Shown: positions 21,456 through 30,303 of the stretch, in pieces
How the letters are laid out: every line of letters starts with the position of its first letter
Position numbering within the stretch: the first letter of the stretch is position 1
DNA from: Gemmatimonadota bacterium
Lineage (GTDB): Bacteria; Gemmatimonadota; Gemmatimonadetes; Palauibacterales; KS3-K002
Direction: 5' to 3'
Length of the DNA: 33,782 nt
Assembly (NCBI GenBank): GCA_020350785.1
Contig: CP070722.1
Coordinates: forward strand, 584,826-618,607
Notes under the pieces: model-generated
The model's input: the letters and a program-made list of their open reading frames with translations, nothing else
Database searches by the model: none
What the model was told of the DNA's origin: nothing
Program-made: the position numbers and the translations under genes

Positions 21456-23177
21456 CTAGGGCTCGCCGTTCTCTTCGATTTTGCCAGATAGGATATAGAC
21501 GCGGCCGGAGCGCGGGCCGTTTACCGAGCTCCAGGCTGAGGACACTAGGAAGTCGAGCGTCCCGTCTCCATTGACGTCGCCCAGACCGGTGGCATCGAAG
21601 CCAAGAGTCTCGCCGGGTACCTTTCCGGTGTAAGCACCAATCAGCGATCCATCTCGACCCGAGTACAGGTAGACTTTGCCGCCAGCCGCCGCGGCACCGC
21701 TCTGTTGCCACGCCCCGATGATGAGGTCATCGTGGCCATCGCCATTGACGTCCCCGGCGTCCGCGGGGCCGATTCCGAATCCGTCACCGGCGGCTTCACC
21801 GGTGAAAGTGTGGAGGAGCCGGCCGTCGGTACCGGAATGGACGTATACCCGTCCGGTCGAGCGTCCATGGGCGCTGTTCGACCAGTCGGAGGCGTAAACG
21901 TCGGGCGTCCCATCGGCATTCACATCCCCTACTATCGAAACGAACATGCCTCCCAGAGCGGCGCCAGTCTCATCAGCCTCGATGGTGAAAGCCGGTCTAC
22001 CAGACAGGTCGTGGTAGACGTAGACCCGGCCGCCGTTCCCGGGGCCGGCGTTGGGAGCCCCGACGGCGAGGAGCATGCGGGTACCGTCGTAGTAGCCTGC
22101 GACCGCACTGCCAAAGCGATCGCCGGCCCGATCGCCGTCGAGTGTGAGGAGCAAGCCACCGTCCCGTCCAGAGAAGATGTAGATCCGCCCGGCGTCGTCT
22201 CCGGCCGCGTCGCTCTGAGGGGCCCCGACGACGACGTCGGCATGTAGATCGTTGTTGACGTCTCCGAGGTCGGAGACCCTCCTGCCGAACCTCTCATCTT
22301 CTTGTCGTTCATGGAGGGTCACGAGCAGGACTCCGTCGGCGCCGGAGTAAACGTAGGTCTTGCCGGCGCCTGGGGCGCCGGCGATGACATCGGGGATCTG
22401 GTCCGCGTTGACATCGCCCGCCGCCTCGATCCCCAGGCCAAGACGGTCTCCGGGCTGTCCTGCCAGGGACCAGAGCAGATCACCGGTCTTCCCTGAGAAG
22501 ACGAAGATCATCCCGGAGTTTTCGCCGTTTCTGCTGCTCGAAGGGGCCGATGTCGTCACATCGTTGACACCGTCTCCATCGACGTCGCCGATGTCGCGGG
22601 CGATCCAACCGAATTCGGCTCCCATTTCATCGCCCAGCCATTGCTGCAGTATCTCGACGTCTTCCAGGAAAGGATCGGCGAAATCCTCCGGGCTGGGGAA
22701 GAGTTGGGCGTAGCGTTCGTCGTCCTCGAGAGTCGCGGCGTTAGGATCGAACGCAATCTTGGTTACGTCGACCTTGCCGGAATCGCGGGCCCGGAAGAGC
22801 CACTCGAAGGCGTTGTCTATATCACCCTTACGGGCGTAGGTGAGGCCGGCGTTGTAGCTGGCGGCTGGAGCGGTCGCCTCGAACTCGGCCGCCCTGAGAT
22901 GAGCCGGGATCGCCCGGTCGATGTCCCCGCTCGCATGCAAGGCGTAGCCGAGGAACATCCAGGCCTGGGCGTTTTCGGGCTCGCGTTCGGTGATCGCCTC
23001 GAGTACGACGATGGCCGCATCGTACTGCTGGCTGCGAATGAGAGCCGTTGCCCTCTGCACGGTCTGCAGAGTGTCGGTCTGAGCAGTAGCAGTGGCTGCA
23101 GCCGACGAAAGGTGAGCGATCATTAAGGGCGCGAGCGCGATGCGGACGGACGAGAGTCGGCGGAACCTGCGTCTCAT
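21456..23177 (-). CDS. secreted TPR plus seven-repeat FG-GAP (integrin-like beta-propeller) protein
   Basis: A 573-residue protein from ATG 23177 (GGAGAG a few bases upstream). The signal peptide ends near residue 32 (ATAQTD). Residues 36-130 contain tetratricopeptide-type helices (AAIVVLEAITEREPENAQAW, then GDIDRAIPAHLRAAEFE). Residues 185-573 contain seven FG-GAP units, each with a DxDxDG-type calcium loop followed by a GAP-like segment: starting near 198, 255, 306, 361, 418, 476 and 534. The fourth unit reads GYYDGTR and lacks the calcium motif. Seven units are what a complete propeller needs. It probably binds proteins or glycans at the surface; the partner is unknown. It is convergent with the VKOR gene, 14 bases apart. 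Confidence 0.88.
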   Translation of the reverse strand: MRRRFRRLSSVRIALAPLMIAHLSSAAATATAQTDTLQTVQRATALIRSQQYDAAIVVLEAITEREPENAQAWMFLGYALHASGDIDRAIPAHLRAAEFEATAPAASYNAGLTYARKGDIDNAFEWLFRARDSGKVDVTKIAFDPNAATLEDDERYAQLFPSPEDFADPFLEDVEILQQWLGDEMGAEFGWIARDIGDVDGDGVNDVTTSAPSSSRNGENSGMIFVFSGKTGDLLWSLAGQPGDRLGLGIEAAGDVNADQIPDVIAGAPGAGKTYVYSGADGVLLVTLHERQEDERFGRRVSDLGDVNNDLHADVVVGAPQSDAAGDDAGRIYIFSGRDGGLLLTLDGDRAGDRFGSAVAGYYDGTRMLLAVGAPNAGPGNGGRVYVYHDLSGRPAFTIEADETGAALGGMFVSIVGDVNADGTPDVYASDWSNSAHGRSTGRVYVHSGTDGRLLHTFTGEAAGDGFGIGPADAGDVNGDGHDDLIIGAWQQSGAAAAGGKVYLYSGRDGSLIGAYTGKVPGETLGFDATGLGDVNGDGTLDFLVSSAWSSVNGPRSGRVYILSGKIEENGEP

Positions 23178-23504
23178 GATCTCTCCAATATGGGAGGAGT
23201 CGCGAAGAATACGGGCGCCTTCTCCGCTCTGCTGTGCTGCAGCTCCTCCACTTGCTAAAGTGCAGCGCGAAGTCGGCACCCTGCGGATCCGTGCACTGGA
23301 CGATGTGATCGCAGTCGCTCCCAGCTCGGCTTGTGCGTGAACCGTTAAGATAGGTTGGTGATCAGGCTCGAGTCCAGGATCTTTGTGGCCTCGTCGAAAC
23401 AAGAGTTTTGACGATCTGCGGCAGGGCCGTAGGTTACTGCATCGCTTCGGAATTGGGAGCCCATGTATGCTTGACAACGAAATCCTGGACTGTGGGAAGC
23501 GCGC
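23178..23504. other. 327-base divergent intergenic region
   Basis: The region lies between the minus-strand FG-GAP gene and the plus-strand membrane protein. It contains a good -35-like TTGACA (23471-23476), but the bases 17 downstream (GGGAAG) do not make a -10 box. A short open frame (23140-23340) has no ribosome site or protein-like character. No RNA gene was recognised. Confidence 0.5.
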
Positions 23505-23885
23505 GTGAACTTATATCTGTTCTGCGCCGGCTCGCTCGCCATGATGGTCGGCGCGGCGCATTCTTATCTGGGTGAGCGCTATATCATAATCCGGCTGCTG
23601 CGCCGCGAAGGTCTGCCGCACCTGTTCGGGAGCGACCTATTCACCAGGCGGACGCTGCGTTTCGCCTGGCATCTGACCACGGTGGCCTGGTGGGGATTCG
23701 GCGCGCTGCTGTGGCGACTGGCAACGGCTGTGGAGTTGGGAATGCTGGGCCGCAACGTGGCCACGATGATCGGATGGACGTTCTTGGTCAGCGCCGTGGT
23801 TGCACTTGTCGGTTCGCGCGGCAGACACCTGTCGTGGCTCGTGTTCTTGGCGATAGCCAGCGCCGCCTGGTTAGGCACGCAATGA
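23505..23885 (+). CDS. small integral membrane protein, first gene of a compact run
   Basis: A 126-residue protein from GTG 23505, with GGAAG about 7 bases upstream. It has about four hydrophobic helices (2-20, 50-70, 80-100 and 106-122). The segment MVGAAHSYLGERYII and the later LRFAWHLTTVAWWGFGALLW carry conserved-looking His residues within or beside membrane segments. I recognise the general type (a small four-helix protein with HSxLGE and RxxWH) but no named function. Its stop overlaps the start of the next gene as ATGA, indicating translational coupling. Confidence 0.78.
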   Translation: MNLYLFCAGSLAMMVGAAHSYLGERYIIIRLLRREGLPHLFGSDLFTRRTLRFAWHLTTVAWWGFGALLWRLATAVELGMLGRNVATMIGWTFLVSAVVALVGSRGRHLSWLVFLAIASAAWLGTQ

Positions 23886-24901
23886 GCGAGGCGGCGCCCG
23901 TGAGCTCCGAGGCCGCCGACGCTCATCGCACTGCGGACGGTCGCTTCCGCAACCCGTGGTTGAGCGGCCGGCCACGGCGATTTGGCGGATTCCTGCGTTG
24001 GGCGCTCCTGGAACGCCCCTTCCAACGGCTGCCGTCCGATCCGGACCCCTCCGTCTTTCCCTTGGCGGAGCCGAACGTCAGCTATCCCCGGGCAACCAGA
24101 GGCGAGTTGTCGGTGACCTGGGTCGGTCATTCGACGACCCTGCTCCAATTGGGGCAGTGGAACATCTTGACCGATCCGATATGGTCGGAGCGCGCGTCAC
24201 CGGTCGCCTTTGCCGGACCGCGGCGCTGGGTCGCGCCCGGCCTGAGCTTCGATGATCTGCCGGACATCGATGTCGTCCTGGTCTCTCACAATCACTACGA
24301 TCACCTCGATGACCGAACGGTCCGCGATCTTGCCGAGAGATCGCCCGAGGCGGCCTGGTGCTTGCCGTTAGGGCTGGAAGAATTCGTGCGCCAGCGTGGG
24401 GTGAGACGGATCCATCAGTTGGATTGGTGGGATGAGGTGCAGTTGGATGGTCTCCGGGTCGCCTGTGCGGCCGCGCAGCATTTCAGCGGGCGCAGCCTGA
24501 GAGACCGCAACGCCACACTCTGGTGCGGTTGGGTCCTGAGTGATGGGAAGTACAGCGTCTATTACGCCGGCGACACCGGATATCACCCGGAGTTCGGCAG
24601 AATCGGAGAAGCATTTGGCCCGTTCGATATCGCGATACTGCCGGTTGGCGCCTATCAGCCGCAGTGGTTCATGAGCCCCGCCCACCTGAACCCCGAGGAG
24701 GCGGTTCAGGCTTTCGGCAAGGTGAGCGCGAACGGCCGGCGAGGAAAGTGCGTGATGGTGCCGGTGCACTTCGGGACATTCAAGCTCAGCGACGAGCCGA
24801 TGGACGAGCCGCCGCGCCGCACCCGCGAGGCCTGGCTGCGGGCCGGCCTACCGCTGGAGAATCTATGGTTGCTGGCCCACGGGGAGACTCGGAGACTTTG
24901 A
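23882..24901 (+). CDS. metallo-beta-lactamase-fold hydrolase, NAPE-PLD-like
   Basis: A 339-residue protein whose ATG 23882 overlaps the preceding stop. The N-terminal half has the NAPE-PLD/UlaG-like sequence TWVGHSTTLLQL then NILTDPIWSERASPVAFAGP. The metal motif HNHYDHLD (136-143), CAAAQHFSGRS and YYAGDTGYHPEF supply the zinc ligands, with a late VMVPVHFGTFKLS as the final His. In mammals and bacteria this subgroup hydrolyses N-acyl-phosphatidylethanolamine or related phosphodiesters; here the substrate is inferred only. There is no signal peptide, so it is cytoplasmic or membrane-peripheral. Coupling to the membrane protein upstream suggests a membrane lipid role. Confidence 0.88.
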   Translation: MSEAAPVSSEAADAHRTADGRFRNPWLSGRPRRFGGFLRWALLERPFQRLPSDPDPSVFPLAEPNVSYPRATRGELSVTWVGHSTTLLQLGQWNILTDPIWSERASPVAFAGPRRWVAPGLSFDDLPDIDVVLVSHNHYDHLDDRTVRDLAERSPEAAWCLPLGLEEFVRQRGVRRIHQLDWWDEVQLDGLRVACAAAQHFSGRSLRDRNATLWCGWVLSDGKYSVYYAGDTGYHPEFGRIGEAFGPFDIAILPVGAYQPQWFMSPAHLNPEEAVQAFGKVSANGRRGKCVMVPVHFGTFKLSDEPMDEPPRRTREAWLRAGLPLENLWLLAHGETRRL

Positions 24902-24926
24902 GAGCCGGGGCGCCGGGCCGTTGCCG

Positions 24927-25529
24927 ATGGAGAATCCGCACCGTGAGGATCCGTCTTTCGTGAGTGGCTCGCGTGGCCGGGGCCCGCTGGTGTGGCTGGG
25001 GCCGGCAATCGCAGATGCAGACGCCGAGATCTCGGAGTCGGGTGCGGCCACAGTCGAGGCTGTAGTCGTGGAGGATGACACCTTCCATGTCCTGAGTCCG
25101 TTGCCGGTGGCCAGAGAGGAGCACGTGCCTGGCGGGTGGCTACTGAGGCAGGCGCTGGAGGCGCGGCCCGCCACTCCCGGATCGGTCGAGATCGAGGAGG
25201 GCGAGCCGATCTTGCGTCTGGTCGCGGTCGTCTATGATCTGCAAGAGGAGCCGCCGAGCCGAGAGGAGTGGGTGGCAGCTGCACTCGATGGGGTCCTGCA
25301 GGAGGCCAACCGACTCGGTATTCGGACGCTGGCGCTGCCCTTGTTGGGTTGCCGGTTGGGCGGACTGAGCGCCGAGCGCTTCGCGGAGCTGTACGGGTCG
25401 GCAATCGAACGGGTCGACATTAACAGTCTGCGCGAGGTTCGGATGCTGACCTCTGGGGAAAACCTCGGAATAGTCGCTCACACGCTACGCGGTCTTGGAG
25501 TGGGGGTGCGAGAGCGAGATCAGATCTGA
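24927..25529 (+). CDS. hypothetical protein with macro-domain-like C-terminal segment
   Basis: A 200-residue acidic protein from ATG 24927; TTG 24921 is in frame, and neither has a good ribosome site. The middle reads LRLVAVVYDLQEEPPSREEW, then AALDGVLQEANRLGIRTLAL, then PLLGCRLGGLSAERFAELYG. The last segment resembles the macro-domain pattern in which helix-strand P-x-LG-x-GxxG follows a helix with conserved A-N or E-A. This is suggestive rather than firm. If correct, ADP-ribose or a similar nucleotide would be the ligand. It lies 25 bases after the NAPE-PLD-like gene and 9 bases before the CoA-binding gene, so it is operonic. Confidence 0.6.
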   Translation: MENPHREDPSFVSGSRGRGPLVWLGPAIADADAEISESGAATVEAVVVEDDTFHVLSPLPVAREEHVPGGWLLRQALEARPATPGSVEIEEGEPILRLVAVVYDLQEEPPSREEWVAAALDGVLQEANRLGIRTLALPLLGCRLGGLSAERFAELYGSAIERVDINSLREVRMLTSGENLGIVAHTLRGLGVGVRERDQI

Positions 25530-25538
25530 GACGAAAGG

Positions 25539-26024
25539 ATGACGGACAAGATGGCAGAGCTGAGAGATGCTGTGGCCGCTTTCCTGGCTTTGAGACGAAT
25601 CGCGGTAGCGGGCGTGTCGAGGGGAAAGAACGAAGCCGCCAACGTCGTCTACCGCAAGCTGCGCGATGCGGGCTATGAAGTCTTCCCTGTAAATCCCAAC
25701 GCCGATGAGGTGGAGGGCGCCGCCTGTTATCCGAACCTGGCGTCGATTCCGGGCGGCATAGAAGGGGTCGTCGCCGTGACCCACCCCAAGGTCACCAATG
25801 ACATCGTGCGTGAATGCGTAGCCGTGGGTGTCCGGCATGTCTGGATGCATCGCTCCTTTGGGCAGGGAAGCGTTTCCGATGAGGCCGCAGAGCAGTGCCG
25901 AAAGAACGGCATTACGGTCATAGCGGGTGGCTGCCCCATGATGTACTGTCATCCAGTCGACATCGGTCATAAGTGCATGCGCTGGTTTCTTGACTTGACC
26001 GGCGGATTGCCGAAGAAGGTCTGA
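25539..26024 (+). CDS. CoA-binding (YccU-like) domain protein
   Basis: A 161-residue Rossmann-type protein. IAVAGVSRGKNEAANVVYRK (21-40) is the CoA-binding loop, followed by GYEVFPVNPNADEVEG, VVAVTHPKVTNDIV and HVWMHRSFGQGSVS. The C-terminus CPMMYCHPVDIGHKCMRWFL is rich in Cys and His and typical of the YccU subgroup. Stand-alone members bind CoA or a related nucleotide, with no catalytic activity firmly assigned. GAAAGG lies immediately before ATG 25539, which is very close for a ribosome site. It is in tight operon order with the preceding gene (9 bases). Confidence 0.88.
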   Translation: MTDKMAELRDAVAAFLALRRIAVAGVSRGKNEAANVVYRKLRDAGYEVFPVNPNADEVEGAACYPNLASIPGGIEGVVAVTHPKVTNDIVRECVAVGVRHVWMHRSFGQGSVSDEAAEQCRKNGITVIAGGCPMMYCHPVDIGHKCMRWFLDLTGGLPKKV

Positions 26025-26049
26025 GCGGGAGTCCGCAGGCGGAAGCGAC

Positions 26050-26397
26050 ATGGGAAGAATCATCAGCGTTCACGAGTACGCGCTTGCCCAAGGGGTGACG
26101 GGCGAGCGATTCGAGTCGGCCGTCCTGAGGGCGCGGGAGCAAGGGTTGCTCTATTTGGCCGGCCTCAGCGATCACCGCTTTCTGCGGGGAATTCGAGGCG
26201 CCAGTCGAGGCTCCTACGGAGCGCTCTGGGTCTACGAGAGCAAGGAGTCGTGGGAGCGTCTCTGGGGACCGGCAGACAGTCCAATAGACAAGTCCGAATA
26301 CCCGGTGCAGTGGCGCATCTGGGAGGACGAGGTTCTGTCGCCCCTGCTGGCGGACGACCCCGACAGGATCCGTTTCTCGGCCTACGAGGAGTTTTAG
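26050..26397 (+). CDS. small hypothetical protein, last gene of the compact run
   Basis: A 115-residue protein with the predicted mixed alpha/beta order of a dimeric alpha/beta-barrel-like fold: a helix after VTGERFESAVLRAREQG, a strand at SYGALWVYES, and a second helix at KESWERLWG. The aromatic-rich stretch YPVQWRIWEDEV is distinctive. No signal peptide or membrane segment is present. I do not recognise a named family. It starts 25 bases after the CoA-binding gene, with GGAAG upstream, and closes the run that began at 23505. Confidence 0.7.
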   Translation: MGRIISVHEYALAQGVTGERFESAVLRAREQGLLYLAGLSDHRFLRGIRGASRGSYGALWVYESKESWERLWGPADSPIDKSEYPVQWRIWEDEVLSPLLADDPDRIRFSAYEEF

Positions 26398-26754
26398 GGT
26401 CGGCTGATGAGGCATTAGACTGGAAGGGAGCGTTCTAGTAGATTGTAAGCGAGGCATCATAGCTGCCTTTCGTCTTCCGCCGGTTGTATGAAGCTGTTAC
26501 CGGGACGGTGGTTTGGCTATTCCAGACAGACTGCTGGCGAGGTCAAAGCGTGGTGGCCAGCCTCCCAAGCTCCTTCCTCGGGAGGCGCGACCGGCATTAT
26601 TCGCCCCACCCAACTGAGTAGACGCTGACAGCAGGAACAGCCTGACACGAGCGGCGACCCGTCCGCCGGCGAGCCGTCGGGGTTGGCCTTCCGGCAGCCC
26701 CGCGCTCGCGCGAGTCAGGTCCAGTCTTCACCGTAAAGCCGAACGGAGAACAGC
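26398..26754. other. 357-base intergenic region before the lysine transaminase
   Basis: No gene is seen. The region contains one inverted repeat, GCCTCCC (26559-26565) and GGGAGGC (26579-26585), with a 13-base loop and no U-tract; it may be a weak terminator or leader structure. The promoter of the transaminase should lie here, but no clear boxes were found. Its ribosome site (GGAG) is near 26744. Confidence 0.5.
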
Positions 26755-28068
26755 ATGGCCGAGATCAGCGTATCTGCCGACCGTGTCTTTCCGGTATTGA
26801 AAGAAAACATCTTGGTGGATGGTTTTCACATCGTCATCGACCTGGAGAAGTCGCACGGGTCGGTGATCATCGATGCATTGAACGGCAAGGAGTATCTCGA
26901 CTGCTACGGGTATTTCGCGACTTTGCCGCTTGGTCACAATCATCACAAGTTGGCGGATGAAGGCTTCCGGCACTCGCTAATGCTCGCGGCGTTGAGCAAC
27001 CCGGCCAACAGCGATGTCTACTCTCGGGAGTTCGCCGGATTCGTGAGCACGTTTCGTGAGTTAGCGGCACCCGAGGTGTACCGCTACCTGTTCTTCATTG
27101 CGGGCGGTGCGCTTGCCGTCGAGAACGCCATGAAAGCCGCGTTCGACTGGAAGGCACAAAAGAATCGAGCCAAAGGAATCGATGGTGGTGCGGACAAGAT
27201 CATGCACTTCGTCGATGCCTTCCACGGAAGGAGCGGTTACACGCTATCGGTCACCAACACCGATCCAGTGAAGATCGCCGATTTCCCCAAGTTCGACTGG
27301 CCAAGGATCTCCAATCCGAAGATTCACTTCCCGGTGAACGAGGCGGAGGTCATCGCGCTCGAGGATAGGGCAGCACGGGAGATCGAGGCGGCTTTCGATG
27401 TGGATCCCCACGGCATCGCCGCGATCCTGATCGAGCCCATCCAGTGTGAGGGTGGGGACAATCATTTCCGCCCCGAGTTCCTCCAGCGCTTGCGTGAGTA
27501 TGCCGACGAATACGACGCGATGCTGATCTACGATGAGGTTCAGACCGGGATGGGCGTTACGGGGACGATGTGGGCATACGAACAGTTGGGTGCGGTGCCG
27601 GACATCATCGCCTTTGGCAAGAAGACACAGGTCTGCGGTATCATGAGCACGCGGCGGATCGATGAGGTGGAGAAGAACGTCTTTCATGTCTCTTCGCGGA
27701 TCAACTCCACCTGGGGTGGCAACTTGGTCGACATGGTGAGATGCGCGCGCTACCTGCAAATCATACGAGAAGATGATCTGCTGGAGAACGCGGCCCGCGT
27801 GGGTACGATGTTCAAGGCGGGGTTAAAGAGCCTGCAGGCTGATTTTCCGATGGTGACCAACGTTCGCGGCTTGGGTCTGCTACTGGCGTTCGATCTACCG
27901 GACACGGCGACGCGCAATGCGGTGCGCCAGCGTTGTTGGGACATGGGGCTGGCAAGCCTGCCCTGCGGTCCGCGCTCGCTTCGCTTTCGTCCGCCCTTGA
28001 TCTTCAGCGAGCCGGAGGCGGCCAAGTCGTTGGACATACTCCGCGATGTGCTCGGCACCATCGATTAG
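26755..28068 (+). CDS. lat: L-lysine 6-transaminase
   Basis: A 437-residue class III PLP aminotransferase. FFIAGGALAVENAMKAAFDWK (113-133), HFVDAFHGRSGYTLS (151-165), IEPIQCEGGDNHFR and LIYDEVQTGMG (Asp260 contacts the PLP ring) match the lysine 6-transaminase subgroup. FGKKTQVCGIM holds the PLP lysine (289 or 290). It transfers the epsilon-amino group of lysine to 2-oxoglutarate, giving 2-aminoadipate 6-semialdehyde. The length fits (about 440-450). No semialdehyde dehydrogenase is adjacent. GGAG lies about 8 bases before ATG 26755. The M28 peptidase begins 55 bases downstream. Confidence 0.92.
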   Translation: MAEISVSADRVFPVLKENILVDGFHIVIDLEKSHGSVIIDALNGKEYLDCYGYFATLPLGHNHHKLADEGFRHSLMLAALSNPANSDVYSREFAGFVSTFRELAAPEVYRYLFFIAGGALAVENAMKAAFDWKAQKNRAKGIDGGADKIMHFVDAFHGRSGYTLSVTNTDPVKIADFPKFDWPRISNPKIHFPVNEAEVIALEDRAAREIEAAFDVDPHGIAAILIEPIQCEGGDNHFRPEFLQRLREYADEYDAMLIYDEVQTGMGVTGTMWAYEQLGAVPDIIAFGKKTQVCGIMSTRRIDEVEKNVFHVSSRINSTWGGNLVDMVRCARYLQIIREDDLLENAARVGTMFKAGLKSLQADFPMVTNVRGLGLLLAFDLPDTATRNAVRQRCWDMGLASLPCGPRSLRFRPPLIFSEPEAAKSLDILRDVLGTID

Positions 28069-28123
28069 GGAAACTGCGGGGCTGTGAGGCCTCGAGGTAG
28101 AACGCCTCAACCGGAGCGATGAC

Positions 28124-30169
28124 ATGACTTCACGTCTGATCGTGGCGGCGCTGGCACTGGCCGCTACGCCGGCGCTACACGCGCAAGACTACCAGCCGCT
28201 CCTCGATGCCGGACGCCGCGACCTGCTGCACGAGATATTGAGTGGCGAGATCGCCAAAGACCACGTCATCCAGATAACGCGGCATCATCGCATTCAGGGA
28301 TCGAGAGGCTATCGAGCCGCAGCTCAATACGTGCTCGCTCAGCTTCGAGCTTACGGATACAGCGAGGAGGAGGCATGGATCGAATCTTTCCCGTCTGACG
28401 GGAGAATCGAGTACCAGACGTGGCAGTCGCCATCGGGTTGGGACATCGAGTCGGCTGAACTGAGGATGGTGGAGCCGTACGATGAGCGCATCGTCGGCTA
28501 TCCTGAGGTCGCCATGAGCCTCATCACTTACTCGAATCCGGGAGATGTAACGGCGGAGCTCGTATGGGTAGGACCGGGCACCCGTGAGTCCGACTACGAA
28601 GGGAAAGATGTACGCGGCAAATTCGTTCTCGCCACCGGCTATGGGGGTTCGGTGCACCGCCTGGCGGTGCTCGAGCACGGCGCTGCCGCGGTCGTCTGTT
28701 ACCTGGACGATGCCCGGGCCGCAGAATATCCAGACATGCTGCAGTACACCGGGATGTGGCCGCTCAGCGACGAACTGGATGGGGTGACTTTCGGTTTCAA
28801 CATCACGAACCGTCAAGGCGAGCGCTTGCGGGGCTTGCTGGAATCGGGCCAGAAGGTCTTGCTCCGCGGCCGCGCGGCGGGAATAGGCCTGGAACCGTAC
28901 TACATGGATATCGTCGTCGCCCGCATACAGGGATCCGAGGCTGCGGAAGAGGAGCTGGTGCTAAGCGCTCACCTGGATCACCCTAAGGAGTCGGCAAACG
29001 ATAACGCGAGCGGCTCGGCTGCGATTCTGGATATCGCGCGGGCACTCAAGGCAGCGATCGATGGTGGCCGCCTGGCTCAACCGCTCCGGTCGATGCGGCT
29101 TCTCTGGGTGCCGGAGTGGCACGGAACGATGGCCTATATCGAAGCGCACCCGGAGATGGTCGGTCCGGCGCGGGGAGGGAGTTACCTGGCCAACATCAAT
29201 ATGGACATGGTGGGTGAGAACTTGGAGCTGCTGCACTCTCGCATGTACATCACCCGCACGCCGGGATCGATCCCCTCCGCGCTCAACGATGTGGTCGAGA
29301 ACATGGCGGAGATGGTGGCGAGTCTTGATGTGCGGACGCCGCGAGGCAGTCTTTCGGAAATGAACTATCTGGTTACGCCCTACGGTGGTGGCAGCGATCA
29401 CATGATGTTCATCGATCGTGACATCCCAGGGATGATGATCGGCCACTCCGACTACACTCACCACACATCCGAGGATACGCCGGACAAGGTCGACCCGGTG
29501 GAATTGGAGCGCAGTGAGATCATCGCCGGGGCGGCGTTCATCTATCTATCGAGCCTTACTGAGGCCGAGGCGGTGGACCTCACCTACCTGGTGGGAGCTA
29601 ACGCTGCTCAGCGATTGGGTGTGGCGGCACGGGTCGCTAGGTTGAGAATGATCGAGGCAGCCCATCAGAATCCGAACCAGGCCTGGTTCGAGGCTAGAAA
29701 CGCACTGGAACACGCCGCGCTCTGGGAGCGCGAGACGGTCAGTTCGATACTGCACTTCAACGAGACGGCTGCTGTGAGGGCAGCCGTGGAAGCCGTGCAG
29801 GATCAGATCGATCGTCGCGAGACCGATCTGATCGCCGCGCTGAGGCTGGAGGTGCAGTCGTTGGGAGCGGACAGGGCCGAGCGAGGCGAACCGGTCGACA
29901 ACCGCATTCCGATGCGGCTGACCCGGGGACCTCTGGACTTCGGCCTTCCGGCCAGCCGGCTGTCGGAGACGGAAGCGGCCTGGTACTCGTCAGCGGAATT
30001 TCCTCTGAGCGGGGACGCCCGCTTCGAACTGGTGAACTTCGTCGACGAGACCCGGTCGGTGACGCGGATCCGGGACGCGATCAGCGCCGAGTTCGGCCCC
30101 GTTTCCACGGCTGCGGTCGCCCGATATATTGACGACCTTGCTAAAGTCGGCGTGATCGGCTGGAAGTGA
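28124..30169 (+). CDS. exported M28-family zinc aminopeptidase with inserted PA-like domain
   Basis: A 681-residue protein with a signal peptide ending LHA-QDY near residue 20. Residues 140-255 resemble a protease-associated insert (VWVGPGTRESDYEGKDVRGKFVLA, then AVVCY). The M28 zinc core follows: His283 and Asp285 in SAHLDHP, bridging Asp293 in NDNASG, catalytic Glu331 in VPEWHG, Asp361 in NMDMVG, and His446 or His447 in YTHHTSEDTPDKV. Residues about 480-681 form a helical and then winged-helix-like C-terminal extension ending VSTAAVARYIDDLAKVGVIGW. It should trim peptides from the N-terminus in the periplasm. GGAG is 8 bases before ATG 28124. Confidence 0.9.
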   Translation: MTSRLIVAALALAATPALHAQDYQPLLDAGRRDLLHEILSGEIAKDHVIQITRHHRIQGSRGYRAAAQYVLAQLRAYGYSEEEAWIESFPSDGRIEYQTWQSPSGWDIESAELRMVEPYDERIVGYPEVAMSLITYSNPGDVTAELVWVGPGTRESDYEGKDVRGKFVLATGYGGSVHRLAVLEHGAAAVVCYLDDARAAEYPDMLQYTGMWPLSDELDGVTFGFNITNRQGERLRGLLESGQKVLLRGRAAGIGLEPYYMDIVVARIQGSEAAEEELVLSAHLDHPKESANDNASGSAAILDIARALKAAIDGGRLAQPLRSMRLLWVPEWHGTMAYIEAHPEMVGPARGGSYLANINMDMVGENLELLHSRMYITRTPGSIPSALNDVVENMAEMVASLDVRTPRGSLSEMNYLVTPYGGGSDHMMFIDRDIPGMMIGHSDYTHHTSEDTPDKVDPVELERSEIIAGAAFIYLSSLTEAEAVDLTYLVGANAAQRLGVAARVARLRMIEAAHQNPNQAWFEARNALEHAALWERETVSSILHFNETAAVRAAVEAVQDQIDRRETDLIAALRLEVQSLGADRAERGEPVDNRIPMRLTRGPLDFGLPASRLSETEAAWYSSAEFPLSGDARFELVNFVDETRSVTRIRDAISAEFGPVSTAAVARYIDDLAKVGVIGWK

Positions 30170-30303
30170 CGGGCGGGCGGTTCATGGCCCTGATGTGGCG
30201 CGAGGGGTCTGTCTCAAGGCAACCCTCGCGGCGCGGCGGGGGCGTCACAATCGCGGCTCGCGATCGCGTTTTCCACGGTACTAGTGAAAGGACGATGCTC
30301 TAC

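Noticed and set aside
23365..23385. tRNA T-arm-like sequence (GGCTCGAGTCC)
   Set aside because: No acceptor stem or anticodon arm can be folded around it.
30166..30303. In-frame extension upstream of the small barrel
   Set aside because: The extension has no signal sequence and overlaps the peptidase stop; the signal peptide begins at 30304.
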